A stretch of 64,000 nucleotides of DNA from a virus, in the IMG/VR virus record IMGVR_UViG_3300037804_000399, positions 26,832 through 90,831 of that record. The stretch is one strand, 5' to 3'. The position numbers and the translations under genes are program-made. Every line of letters begins with the position of its first letter. The stretch's first letter is position 1. This document shows positions 7,945-16,416 of the stretch, piece by piece. The notes beneath the pieces were generated by a model. That model made no database searches and was not told the DNA's origin. It saw only the letters and a program-made list of their open reading frames with translations.

Positions 7945-8544
7945 ATGAAACAAACAATAATGGAAGCATATAGTAACATTTCAAAGGATATTTTACAAGA
8001 TAGTATAAAAACTATTGTAACTGAAGATGCCAATGAAGAGTTTGAACAACAACTAGCTGATGATGATTATCAAAGAGGAATCGATCCACATTTTGATGAT
8101 GAAGATGGGAGTCCTGAGTTTGGTCCTGATGAAACAGACGATGAAAATAAGTATCTTGATGGTGCTTGGTACGCCACTATTTCAAAGAAGAAAGGTTTCA
8201 GAAGAGCGTTAAGATATAATGAAGTTCTTGGAACATTTGAAAATGGTCGTGGAGTTTCTGTAGATGAAAGCATAGCCTATATTGGAAAAGAAATACCTTT
8301 TTCATTCTGGCCAGTAGAATCATCAAATGAATCTATGATCATTCCTGGAGCAAAAGACACAATTGACAATCAATTGTCAAAAGATTGGGAAGCTGAAGAA
8401 GAAGTAGAAGCTGAAATCGATTCACGTGAACTTCCTAAAGGATCTGAGCCAGTAGAGCTCAAAGAAAGTAAAGTATTACCAACATCATCTATAATGGATG
8501 TATATAATAACATATCAACTGAACCTGTTGATAAAAACAGCTAA
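7945..8544 (+). CDS. Capsid-targeted protein candidate with tag-like motifs at both ends
   Basis: A 199-residue, strongly acidic protein. It starts with the tag (MKQTIMEAYSNIS), but the first good hydrophobic-x-Glu site is later, at V25-T26-E27. A second copy of the motif (SSIMDVYNNISTE) lies about 15 residues from the C-terminus. The middle has a WYATISKKKGFRRALRY stretch that is the only basic part. Ribosome site AAGGATTT precedes ATG 7945. No family is recognised. The double tag is unusual and could mean two cleavages or a scaffold interaction. Confidence 0.7.
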   Translation: MKQTIMEAYSNISKDILQDSIKTIVTEDANEEFEQQLADDDYQRGIDPHFDDEDGSPEFGPDETDDENKYLDGAWYATISKKKGFRRALRYNEVLGTFENGRGVSVDESIAYIGKEIPFSFWPVESSNESMIIPGAKDTIDNQLSKDWEAEEEVEAEIDSRELPKGSEPVELKESKVLPTSSIMDVYNNISTEPVDKNS

Positions 8545-8559
8545 ATTAATGATTAAACG

Positions 8560-8624
8560 AAAGGAATACAGGTATGAATAAAACACAAGATATTTTTAAA
8601 GCATATCACGGTATGCTCAATGAA
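8560..8624 (+). repeat. Direct repeat, copy 2 (ribosome site plus tag coding sequence)
   Basis: This is the partner of 7247-7311, with 62 of 65 bases identical. It covers the ribosome site and first 17 codons of the gene at 8574. Confidence 0.85.
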
Positions 8625-9071
8625 TCAAACGTTATGAGTGAGAATGTTTCGGACGATGACTTCTATGTCATTTCAGAGTGGGACGGAGAGTATGATAACT
8701 GGACTGTTATTGGCGGACCGTTTACTAAAGTAAATGGTGAATGGATTTGTGCTAGTGATGTTGAAGGAGAGTATGGTGATAACGAGAGACTTCGTATTAT
8801 TTCAATAGCAACTTATGATGAGATGCTCAGAGATAATAAAGCAAATTACGATAAAATGACCAGTGGTAATGAATCAATTTCAGAATTAGGAGAATCATCT
8901 GATATGGATAAACTTTATTTATCCATAGACGAAAAACTACTAATCATTAGATTTGCGTTAGAAGAGGATTACGGAAACATTGAAGGTATACTTAATGACA
9001 TAAAAACTCAGATTGGTGAAGAAGAGTGGATGGAATTAGTATCAGCTGCTCGCAGAACTGCAAAGAAATAA
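8574..9071 (+). CDS. Capsid-targeted protein candidate (tagged family), unknown function
   Basis: A 165-residue acidic protein. Its tag MNKTQDIFKAYHGMLNE is almost identical to that of the gene at 7261 and is followed by Ser18, again giving L-x-E as cleavage site. A W-D-G-E-Y-D-N-W-T-V-I-G-G-P-F segment near residues 35-50 could be a small beta domain. It closes the second cluster of tagged genes and is followed by a terminator. Function unknown; head packaging is inferred. Confidence 0.75.
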   Translation: MNKTQDIFKAYHGMLNESNVMSENVSDDDFYVISEWDGEYDNWTVIGGPFTKVNGEWICASDVEGEYGDNERLRIISIATYDEMLRDNKANYDKMTSGNESISELGESSDMDKLYLSIDEKLLIIRFALEEDYGNIEGILNDIKTQIGEEEWMELVSAARRTAKK

Positions 9072-9095
9072 CTCCAATTAAATATCAATTATTTT

Positions 9096-9127
9096 AGGCA
9101 ATTCCATTAATTTGGGGTTGCCTTTTG
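9096..9127 (+). terminator. Intrinsic terminator overlapping the next promoter
   Basis: AGGCAATTCC (9096-9105) pairs with GGGGTTGCCT (9114-9123) with two G-T pairs and an 8-nt loop, followed by a short T run. The 3' arm doubles as the -35 box of the promoter at 9118. Confidence 0.7.
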
Positions 9128-9145
9128 TGTTTAAGGGTGTATATT
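9118..9145 (+). promoter_or_regulatory. Early-type promoter, class I (TTGCCT-16-TATATT)
   Basis: TTGCCT (9118-9123), 16-bp spacer ending TTAAGGGTG, TATATT (9140-9145). The downstream AGGTAAGAAAGAAA string is shared with the promoter at 62875. Confidence 0.75.
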
Positions 9146-9188
9146 AAAGTAAGGTAAGAAAGAAAAACGAACTTAAAAGGTATACAAA

Positions 9189-9515
9189 ATGAGACTCACT
9201 GAACTAACAAAAGATCACCTTTCACAACTAGAACGTCTTGGAAATGTAACAGAAGTAAACATGACGTTTAATAAAGGCAGTGTAGAATTTGATTTCTTCT
9301 CTGGTGTATCTAAACTAGGTCAAACTAAACTTCAACCAAATAAGAATGGTTGGAAAGTAGTAGAGAGATATGATTCTGAAATGATAGATCTTGAAGAAGA
9401 TCTTACTTGGCATTATCATGGTGCAACTGACGAACCAGTTGACTACCAAGAACAATATGAAGCAGAAGTCTCAGCTGCTCTATCTGGTTCACCTTACTGG
9501 AAAGCAAATGACTAA
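9189..9515 (+). CDS. Small unknown protein behind an early promoter
   Basis: A 108-residue acidic protein starting after an AAAAGG ribosome site and 43 bp downstream of a class I promoter. It contains two predicted beta segments (VTEVNMTFNKGSVEFDFFSG) and an acidic helix at the C-terminus (YQEQYEAEVSAAL). It overlaps the nucleotidyltransferase gene by 8 nt, so the two are probably translationally coupled. No family is recognised. Confidence 0.7.
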   Translation: MRLTELTKDHLSQLERLGNVTEVNMTFNKGSVEFDFFSGVSKLGQTKLQPNKNGWKVVERYDSEMIDLEEDLTWHYHGATDEPVDYQEQYEAEVSAALSGSPYWKAND

Positions 9516-10203
9516 ACACAAACAAGATAAACAATATCCCAAAGACTTACACGCTTTGATATTTAATAGCATTGCACATAATTCTGAAAAATATAAAGAT
9601 AGTATTTTTAAAATTATTTCTGCTTTTACATCAAAGCGTGAAGTATTCTTTCTAGGAGGAATAGTGAGAGATACTTTACTTGGGAGAGTATATAAAGATA
9701 TTGATATAGTAGTGTTAAATAATCCACATGAAGCATTAGATATTATCCTACCTTCTAGTAATGTATTTAGAAAGAAGGGAGAAGCTAGTGCTATACAATC
9801 AATTCTACCAAACTACAAAGGTGGATATAAATTTTCTGCTGCGGAAGAGGACACTGCAATTGTTTTTGGAACAAAGCAGGTAGATATTGAAAGATACAGA
9901 GAGCCAAAAAATCAAATAGACATTTGGTCCACTCAGAACATTCAACAAGAAGTAGCTTCCACAGTAATGGCTTTTAACAGTATTGCAGTTAATGTAAAAA
10001 CAGGAAAGGTTTATTCTACGGAAAAGTGTGATCAATTTTATGCTGCTGATGAAAGCGATCGATATTTATCTGTTAATATTGACAGAGTTGATAAAGAGTA
10101 TGAGAGCTGTAAATTCCGAATTGAAATGTTTAGACAGAAGTTAAACTTACCGCTAGATCCTGAATATGTATTATGGAAAAAGATGAAACAACACCTTCGC
10201 TAA
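9508..10203 (+). CDS. CCA-adding/poly(A) polymerase-like nucleotidyltransferase, head domain only
   Basis: The ATG at 9508 overlaps the upstream stop and gives 231 residues; an in-frame ATG at 9391 lies within the upstream gene. The signature of class II tRNA nucleotidyltransferases and poly(A) polymerases is present: F-L-G-G-I-V-R-D-T-L-L-G-R followed by D-I-D-I (two metal-binding Asp), and a later M-A-F-N-S-I-A-V motif. Full-length relatives have about 400 residues; the neck, body and tail RNA-binding domains are missing or highly reduced. No tRNA gene is present in the window. It may add nucleotides to host or phage RNA ends, but the substrate is unknown. Confidence 0.7.
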   Translation: MTKHKQDKQYPKDLHALIFNSIAHNSEKYKDSIFKIISAFTSKREVFFLGGIVRDTLLGRVYKDIDIVVLNNPHEALDIILPSSNVFRKKGEASAIQSILPNYKGGYKFSAAEEDTAIVFGTKQVDIERYREPKNQIDIWSTQNIQQEVASTVMAFNSIAVNVKTGKVYSTEKCDQFYAADESDRYLSVNIDRVDKEYESCKFRIEMFRQKLNLPLDPEYVLWKKMKQHLR

Positions 10204-10290
10204 CAAAATCAAAAGTCAGTGGGACTATATCATACATGATTTAAAAGCATCATGATATAAACACGCAACCTAGCAATCAAAAGGTAACAC

Positions 10291-12930
10291 ATGATTAGAA
10301 ATATTGATTATTCCGTTGAAGACGGAGTAGGCGTTATTGAGTTCTTTACATGGAACGAAGATAATGAAAGAGTAAATTTTAAACTGACACAAGAGTCTAG
10401 TTTACATTTTGAAAACCCAGCAGGTAAATTCAAAAGCATTTTAGGTACCAATCTTAAAAAGCAATCGTTCTCGAATTTATATCACCGAACAAAATTCATC
10501 AAAGAAAATAAACATTTAAATTATTTTGATATACAAACTCCTCAACGAGAGTTTCTTCAAAACATGTTTAGTGAAGTAAACGATCGAGATGACTTCGCTT
10601 TAAATCCTCTAAAGACTCAAATAATAGATATAGAGGTAGCTGTAGAAAAAGAATTTCCGCATCCTGATGTAGCAAAGTATCCAGTCAACTTAATAACAGT
10701 TCATGATTCATTTGAAAAGATGTATCATGTTTTTGCTTGGGGTGATACTATTGTAAGAAGAAAAGCAGAAGATTGTGAAACTGATTGGAGTAAAGTAGTT
10801 ATACATCAGTGCGGTTCTGAAAAAGAATTGTTTATAGAATGGATTAATTGGATGAAGTCTGATTATCCAGATGTGATAGCAGGATTCAACTCGCGACCAT
10901 TTGATATACCTTACCTAATTAATAGAGGAGAGCAAATAGTTGGAGAGGATAAGATCCTTGAAATTTCTCCTTGTAGAAAATTCAGAAAGGAACAATTCAC
11001 AAGTCGAATAACTCAACAACCAATTGACACTTATGCAATTGCTGGTATCACTCATTTAGATTATTTGATTTTATATCGTGACAAGTTCTCATATAAAAAC
11101 TTAGTAAACTTTAAATTAGATACTGTTTGTGAAGAAGAACTAAATGCAAGAAAGATTCATTATGATGGCACATATGAAGAATTTTGGAAGAATGACTTTC
11201 AGCTGTATACTGAATACAATATTCGAGACGTAGAGCTTCTTGTAAAACTTGAAGAAAAACTACAGTATGTGCAATTAGTAAGACAAGTTTGTAACATGGG
11301 ACTAGTAGAATACGAAGCTATCTATAAATCACTACCGTATGTAATTGGATCAGCTGTTGTTGCTGAAAAACGAAACACTGGTAGATTGTTCCCATCACCT
11401 CAAAACATTGATTATGAAAACATTGATGCTAAGTATCCTGGAGCATATGTTATGGATCCAGTAGTTGGACGATACAACTCTGTAATGTCAATGGATTTGA
11501 ATTCACTTTATCCTTCCATTATGATTACATTAAATGTTTGTCCGTCTACAAAGTTTGCTAAAATTATTAATAGAGAAGAAGATGGATCGATCACAATCAG
11601 AACTACAAAAGGAGTTGTGAAAGAATTAAATGCAAAAGAGTATAAAGCTGTTTTAGATCAGCACTGTACAGAATCATCTTATGATACGTTGTTTATAAAG
11701 CCATCAAAACAGAAAGGATGTATTCCAATATTCTTAGAAAGCTTATATGCTACTCGTAGAGCAGCAAAAGATACAATGCTTGAATGGCAGATGAAAGTAT
11801 CAGAAATAAAAAAGAAATTGAAAAGAAAGAATATTTCAGAGTCCAGAAAAGAAGAATTGGAAAAAGAACTCGCTTTTGCTTTATTAAATGATCAACGTTT
11901 TGGTACAAAGCAGTTGGTTTTAAAAATTGTATTGAATACAATGTATGGTATTTTAGGTAATAAATATTCTCCTATTTTTGATACTGATCTAGCTGGTAGC
12001 ATTACAGTAACTGGACAAACTATAATTAAAATGTCACAGTCGTTTGTTAATGCATACTTTAAGAAATTATATAATGCAGAAACAGATGTGGTAGTGTACG
12101 GTGATACTGACTCTTTCTACTTTAATGCAAAACCGCTTTCAGATGCTATATGTGGAGAGGACGGAGACATTAACGATGAAGGCAATATTCAATTAATATG
12201 TAAAGAGGGTGATAAGTTTGCAAGAATAATAAACAAATTCTGTTTTGAAAAGATTGTGAAAGATAAATTACACTCTGATCAAGATTGGATACAATTCAAA
12301 CGAGAAATGTTTTCTTCAGGAGCAATGTTCTTCAAAAAGAAAAGATATATTGCCAGAGTTAGAAATGATGAAGGTGTACCTGTTGATAAGTTTAAATATG
12401 TTGGAGTTGAATTAACTCGACAAGAGATTCCTCCTTTAGTAAAAACTAGATTAAAAGATTTTGTTGAAGTTTCATTTAAAGAGTTTTGGGATAATGAAAA
12501 AGCTCAAGAGAAGATGAATGAGATTTATGAATGGTTTATGGCGTTGGATCAAACTGAGATAGCTTGTATCAGTGGTGTCAACTCATGGAAAGAAGGAATT
12601 GGTTTCTTGAGAGCTGCAAAAGGAGCAGGAGTGCACTTGAGAGGATCTCAATATTACAATCAGCTTGTTGGTAAATTACATATGGAAGACAAGTACGATT
12701 TAATACAAAAGGGAACTAAAGTCCGTTATGTGTTATTAAAAGATAATCATTACAAGATTAATGTTATATCATATCCTGATCAATATCCAGATGAGTTTAG
12801 AGAACACTTCTTTGCGGACTATGACAAAATGTTTGCAAAAGCGGTTACATCTCCTATGAAACACTTCTTTAATGTCAATAAATGGCAACAATTCGATAAG
12901 GATTTTGAAAGTTCTTTCCTAGATGTATAA
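10291..12930 (+). CDS. 43: Family B replicative DNA polymerase (gp43-like)
   Basis: The 879-residue product compares with 898 in T4. The 3'-5' exonuclease motifs are intact: D113-I-E115, G-F-N-S-R-P-F-D, and Y-T-E-Y-N-I-R-D. Polymerase motif A is D402-L-N-S-L-Y, motif B K545-IVLNTMYG, and motif C Y-G-D605-T-D607-S. All catalytic Asp residues are present, so a proofreading replicase is expected. The ribosome site is AAAAGG. The leader at 10204-10290 has a weak promoter-like pair (ATACAT-16-GATATA at 10232-10259) and a 6-bp inverted repeat at 10235-10254. No intein or split is seen. Confidence 0.97.
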   Translation: MIRNIDYSVEDGVGVIEFFTWNEDNERVNFKLTQESSLHFENPAGKFKSILGTNLKKQSFSNLYHRTKFIKENKHLNYFDIQTPQREFLQNMFSEVNDRDDFALNPLKTQIIDIEVAVEKEFPHPDVAKYPVNLITVHDSFEKMYHVFAWGDTIVRRKAEDCETDWSKVVIHQCGSEKELFIEWINWMKSDYPDVIAGFNSRPFDIPYLINRGEQIVGEDKILEISPCRKFRKEQFTSRITQQPIDTYAIAGITHLDYLILYRDKFSYKNLVNFKLDTVCEEELNARKIHYDGTYEEFWKNDFQLYTEYNIRDVELLVKLEEKLQYVQLVRQVCNMGLVEYEAIYKSLPYVIGSAVVAEKRNTGRLFPSPQNIDYENIDAKYPGAYVMDPVVGRYNSVMSMDLNSLYPSIMITLNVCPSTKFAKIINREEDGSITIRTTKGVVKELNAKEYKAVLDQHCTESSYDTLFIKPSKQKGCIPIFLESLYATRRAAKDTMLEWQMKVSEIKKKLKRKNISESRKEELEKELAFALLNDQRFGTKQLVLKIVLNTMYGILGNKYSPIFDTDLAGSITVTGQTIIKMSQSFVNAYFKKLYNAETDVVVYGDTDSFYFNAKPLSDAICGEDGDINDEGNIQLICKEGDKFARIINKFCFEKIVKDKLHSDQDWIQFKREMFSSGAMFFKKKRYIARVRNDEGVPVDKFKYVGVELTRQEIPPLVKTRLKDFVEVSFKEFWDNEKAQEKMNEIYEWFMALDQTEIACISGVNSWKEGIGFLRAAKGAGVHLRGSQYYNQLVGKLHMEDKYDLIQKGTKVRYVLLKDNHYKINVISYPDQYPDEFREHFFADYDKMFAKAVTSPMKHFFNVNKWQQFDKDFESSFLDV

Positions 12931-12946
12931 ATTCGTTGAAAAAAAC

Positions 12947-12954
12947 TATAAATA
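12947..12954 (+). promoter_or_regulatory. T4-type late promoter TATAAATA
   Basis: An exact consensus match in the short gap after the polymerase gene, 77 bp upstream of the acidic tagged protein at 13031. Confidence 0.8.
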
Positions 12955-13030
12955 AATGTATGCTATTTTGTCACTATGATCAATGACAATAGAAATAGTT
13001 AACCGGTTAAAAAACTAAAGGAACGATCGT

Positions 13031-13828
13031 ATGAATAAAATTAAAAAAGATTCAAAACTTGAATTAACTGAGGAAGAGCTTAAAGCAATTGCTGTACCAG
13101 CTCAACTATCAGAAGATGATACTGAAGACCTTGATATGGAGTATGAAGAGTTGGAAGATCTCGACATGGAAGAACTTGAAGACGAAGCTGCTGAAATGGA
13201 TTCTGATGAAGACATTAATGAAGACGAATTAGAAGAATTGATTCGTAAAGTTGTTAAAGAAGAATTAATGGCTCTTTTAGACGAAGACGAAGAAGAAGAC
13301 GAAGAAGAAGCTGAAGAAGAAGAATCTGAGTCCGAAGAAGAATCTGAAGAAGTTGAAGAAGAGGAAGAAGAAGTCGAAGAGTCTGTTCTGACTGAAGAAG
13401 AAGACTGTGAAGCATGTGACAAGTGCGATTGCGCTCCTTGTGAATGTGAAGAAGTTGAAGAATCTGTAATCACTGAAACGGACAAAGAATGTGAAAAGTG
13501 TTCTAAGACTCCATGTGAATGTGAAGAAGTTGTAGAAGCAGTTGTAGAAACAGCAAAAGAAGAAGTTAAAGAATCTAAAAAAGCTAGATTCAAAAGAGTT
13601 CTTTCTGAAAGACGCAGAGCTGAAACTATCAAAAAGATTAAATCTAAAATCGCAGAGTCAAGAAAGACATCTCCTAAAAAAGAAGAGTCAGTAGCTGAAA
13701 CTGTAAAGCCAACTCCTGTTGTTGAAAGCGCTCCAAAGAAATTAAAGCGTACTCGTGACAATAAGAAAGTTGACAACGAACAAATAATGATGGAAAATTA
13801 CGCTCGTATTTTAAATAGAGACAAGTAA
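13031..13828 (+). CDS. Highly acidic Cys-containing protein, prohead core or internal protein candidate
   Basis: A 265-residue protein with an extremely acidic first half. Two tandem units of about 35 residues each have E-S-V-(L/I)-(T)-E followed by clustered cysteines (C-x2-C-x2-C-x-C-x3-C-x-C, then C-x2-C-x4-C-x-C). The second half is basic, rich in Lys/Arg. The C-terminus, E-Q-I-M-M-E-N-Y-A-R-I-L-N, resembles the tag of the other proteins. V-L-T-E and V-I-T-E are possible prohead protease sites, as in T4 scaffold gp22. A late promoter lies upstream. Core or internal protein is inferred; the cysteines may bind metal. Confidence 0.65.
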   Translation: MNKIKKDSKLELTEEELKAIAVPAQLSEDDTEDLDMEYEELEDLDMEELEDEAAEMDSDEDINEDELEELIRKVVKEELMALLDEDEEEDEEEAEEEESESEEESEEVEEEEEEVEESVLTEEEDCEACDKCDCAPCECEEVEESVITETDKECEKCSKTPCECEEVVEAVVETAKEEVKESKKARFKRVLSERRRAETIKKIKSKIAESRKTSPKKEESVAETVKPTPVVESAPKKLKRTRDNKKVDNEQIMMENYARILNRDK

Positions 13829-13854
13829 TTTCCAGTAAAATTAAATTACTATCG

Positions 13855-13887
13855 AAACCTGGAGTTTTTTTCTCCGGGTTTCTTTTT
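13855..13887 (+). terminator. Intrinsic terminator
   Basis: AAACCTGGAG (13855-13864) pairs with CTCCGGGTTT (13872-13881) with one T-G pair; TCTTTTTG follows. It separates the acidic protein from gp6. Confidence 0.85.
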
Positions 13888-13894
13888 GTCTACG

Positions 13895-13902
13895 TATAAA
13901 TA
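13895..13902 (+). promoter_or_regulatory. T4-type late promoter TATAAATA
   Basis: An exact consensus match 34 bp upstream of gp6 and directly after the terminator; probably drives the baseplate block. Confidence 0.85.
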
Positions 13903-13936
13903 ACTACAACATTCATAACTCGAGGATCTATAATTA

Positions 13937-16405
13937 ATGAGTACTGACATTTCCATCTCAAACAAAAATGAATATTTGCGGTTCTCTGCAAGTTCTATAA
14001 AAGAGCTCCTTCAACAAAAACTTTCAGAAGGAACTAATTTTACTGACCAAGCATTTGCTGGATCTGTTATTGATATAATGTTAGACTCTTTATCACAGAT
14101 GTACGCAGCTCAAATGTTCTATCTTAATAACTCTGCAGCTGAAAGTATCTTTACTGATTCTTCATTGTATGAAAACATGAACCGTATCGTAAAAATGCTT
14201 GCGTATAACCCAAGAGGTTACATAACATCATCATTACCAGTAAGACTTACAACTACAGATAAGTATTCTGATGATGCTAGAAACGTTTTACATAGATACA
14301 CAACTGTTACAACAAATTTAAAAACATCAAGTTTTAAAACTGAACCAATTACCTATTCTTGTGCATTTGATCTTGATAGAGGATTTAGTTTCAGTACTGA
14401 ATCTCCAAATGAATTAGTATTGTATAACGGAAGCTGGAATCTTTATCCGCAAAAGACAGTATCTCTAGGAGTTCCTTTCGAGACTGTAATCCTTAACAAG
14501 TTAGATATAAGTGAAGATTCTCAAAAAAGAGATTTTATTTCACATGATCATATTGATGTATTTGTTCAGACATCCCCTACTAGCTTAACTTACGAAAAAT
14601 ATTCTACAGTTAACACTTTATTTGAAAGTGGATCACAAGATCTACATGTAGAAGTTAGATTAAATGAAAACAAAAATTACCAACTTAGGTTTGGTGATGG
14701 TGTTAAGGGAAGACGTATTCCTAAGAACTGTGACATTAGAGTAATTTATCTCAAATCAAACGGTGCAGAAGGAGTTGTTGGACCAGAAGCTTTCCCAACA
14801 GCAGAACCTCTAACCTTAAAATGGGGCGTGACCGGACTTACTATTTCTGAATTAAGAAATATGTTAGACGTGTCTGATAGAGACTATAATTTAATCAACA
14901 GTGCAACTCATTTAGGAGCTACAAGTATTGTTACAGATACCTCTGCGACAGAATCTTCTGAATTTGAAACAGTTGCTGACATCAGAACTAATGCTCCAAA
15001 CTGGTTCCGTATGGGAAGTCGTTTAATCACTTATACTGATTTTGAACAATTTATTAAAGGAACGTTCTCACAGGTTCGTGATGTAACAGTTCATAATAAC
15101 TGGGACTTCTTAATCGAATTTGAAGAGTGGCTTAGAACATATGATAAACTATCAATGGCAATACGTCAAAGCTTTTATAAGTTCGCAGATGCTGCTGATG
15201 CAAATAACATTTACATTTGGATTAAGAACTTAACAAATATTGATAACAAACGCGCAATTGAAGAAGCTTGTAATAGAATTAAAAGTCTTACAGCTGAGTT
15301 AATCGTTCTTGATCCTGTTCACACTTTCTATTCTCCTTTAATCACAAAACATAATTTAGATTATGTTACTTCTGATACATTCTATGATGAACTTGAAGCT
15401 GACGATCAAAACATTTTTGATCAAGACCAATCTGATAAGATTGATCAAGTGGAAGATCGTTTCGGATACATCTTTATCGATAAAGATGAACAGATAACAG
15501 AAATCGTTGATGATGTAGAAATAACTAGAAGTAGAACCCAAGCAGAGATGGCAGCACTGACAGATTTTATTCCTATAAGATCTTTAGATACGTACGCTCC
15601 TATCCAAACAGGAAACGAAGCAAGTGATAATGCTGCTAACTTAAATATTCGTAGAGATATAAAAATGTTTATATTCTCAAACTATGAACCAAAACGTGAC
15701 AAGTTAATTGCCGGAAACGATTCTTGGGAACGTGATTTGAAGACAAGAATATTAAACGGTCAGGCTGATATCGAAAGCGAAGTTATTGAAATTTCAGAAC
15801 AAGTTTACACATACGGAGTTTACTTTCCAACCTCAACGGTTTGGGAACATTCACAACAAGTAAATATTGCAAAGATTGAAGTACTAAGAAATATGTTTGT
15901 AACTTTTGATCAAGTTGACGCAGCGCTCAAGCAACAGTACGCTGATCGTGTAAATAATTACAGAAATGGATTATATATGGATGCTGTGAATAGTTCGTAC
16001 CTTGAAATTACAAGAAACAAACATTCACTTATTACTACAGAGCGAATTAGAAAACAAGTTGGAGATATTTTAATCAACTATTTTCGGGTCGTAAATTCCA
16101 ATCTAGGAATGAAAATTGATATTGATCAGATACACACTAACATTCTTGCTATAGATGGTGTAAATAAGGTTCGTACGATAACGTTGGAACAAGGCGATCA
16201 AGGAAAAATTAGAAAGAATGAATTTGACGGAATTTCCTTCGGAGCATGGACAGACGAATTAGTCGACAAGAGAGATAAACGAAACGTATCAGCAAATGAA
16301 AAGATAAAAGATTTTCAGTTTCCTGTTTTATATTTCGCAACTCAGATAGATAATATCATTAGAGTAGAACAAGACGACTACCTTGTAACAGGTGTTGAAT
16401 ACTAA
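13937..16405 (+). CDS. 6: Baseplate wedge subunit gp6-like
   Basis: The 822-residue product is longer than T4 gp6 (660). The N-terminus has the gp6/baseplate J-like pattern: S-I-K-E-L-L-Q-Q-K-L, then D-I-M-L-D-S-L-S-Q-M and a helix leading to a tyrosine-rich L-A-Y-N-P-R-G-Y. A beta domain around residues 245-290 has L-R-F-G-D-G-V-K-G-R, common to gp6 and J-like proteins. gp6 dimers form the ring of wedges that joins the baseplate periphery to the hub. It is directly followed by gp7, the T4 order. An acidic insertion near residues 480-530 is phage specific. Confidence 0.8.
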   Translation: MSTDISISNKNEYLRFSASSIKELLQQKLSEGTNFTDQAFAGSVIDIMLDSLSQMYAAQMFYLNNSAAESIFTDSSLYENMNRIVKMLAYNPRGYITSSLPVRLTTTDKYSDDARNVLHRYTTVTTNLKTSSFKTEPITYSCAFDLDRGFSFSTESPNELVLYNGSWNLYPQKTVSLGVPFETVILNKLDISEDSQKRDFISHDHIDVFVQTSPTSLTYEKYSTVNTLFESGSQDLHVEVRLNENKNYQLRFGDGVKGRRIPKNCDIRVIYLKSNGAEGVVGPEAFPTAEPLTLKWGVTGLTISELRNMLDVSDRDYNLINSATHLGATSIVTDTSATESSEFETVADIRTNAPNWFRMGSRLITYTDFEQFIKGTFSQVRDVTVHNNWDFLIEFEEWLRTYDKLSMAIRQSFYKFADAADANNIYIWIKNLTNIDNKRAIEEACNRIKSLTAELIVLDPVHTFYSPLITKHNLDYVTSDTFYDELEADDQNIFDQDQSDKIDQVEDRFGYIFIDKDEQITEIVDDVEITRSRTQAEMAALTDFIPIRSLDTYAPIQTGNEASDNAANLNIRRDIKMFIFSNYEPKRDKLIAGNDSWERDLKTRILNGQADIESEVIEISEQVYTYGVYFPTSTVWEHSQQVNIAKIEVLRNMFVTFDQVDAALKQQYADRVNNYRNGLYMDAVNSSYLEITRNKHSLITTERIRKQVGDILINYFRVVNSNLGMKIDIDQIHTNILAIDGVNKVRTITLEQGDQGKIRKNEFDGISFGAWTDELVDKRDKRNVSANEKIKDFQFPVLYFATQIDNIIRVEQDDYLVTGVEY

Positions 16406-16416
16406 AGGAAAAAAGT

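Noticed and set aside
10235-10254. Small inverted repeat (CATGAT/ATCATG) in the leader of DNA polymerase, considered as a gp43 operator
   Set aside because: It has only 6-bp arms and lies 37-56 nt before the start, further than the T4 operator; too weak to call.
13102-13776. Long minus-strand Ser-rich frame
   Set aside because: It is the complement of the Glu-rich tract (GAA read as TTC/TCT); the + strand gene has promoter, ribosome site and terminator.
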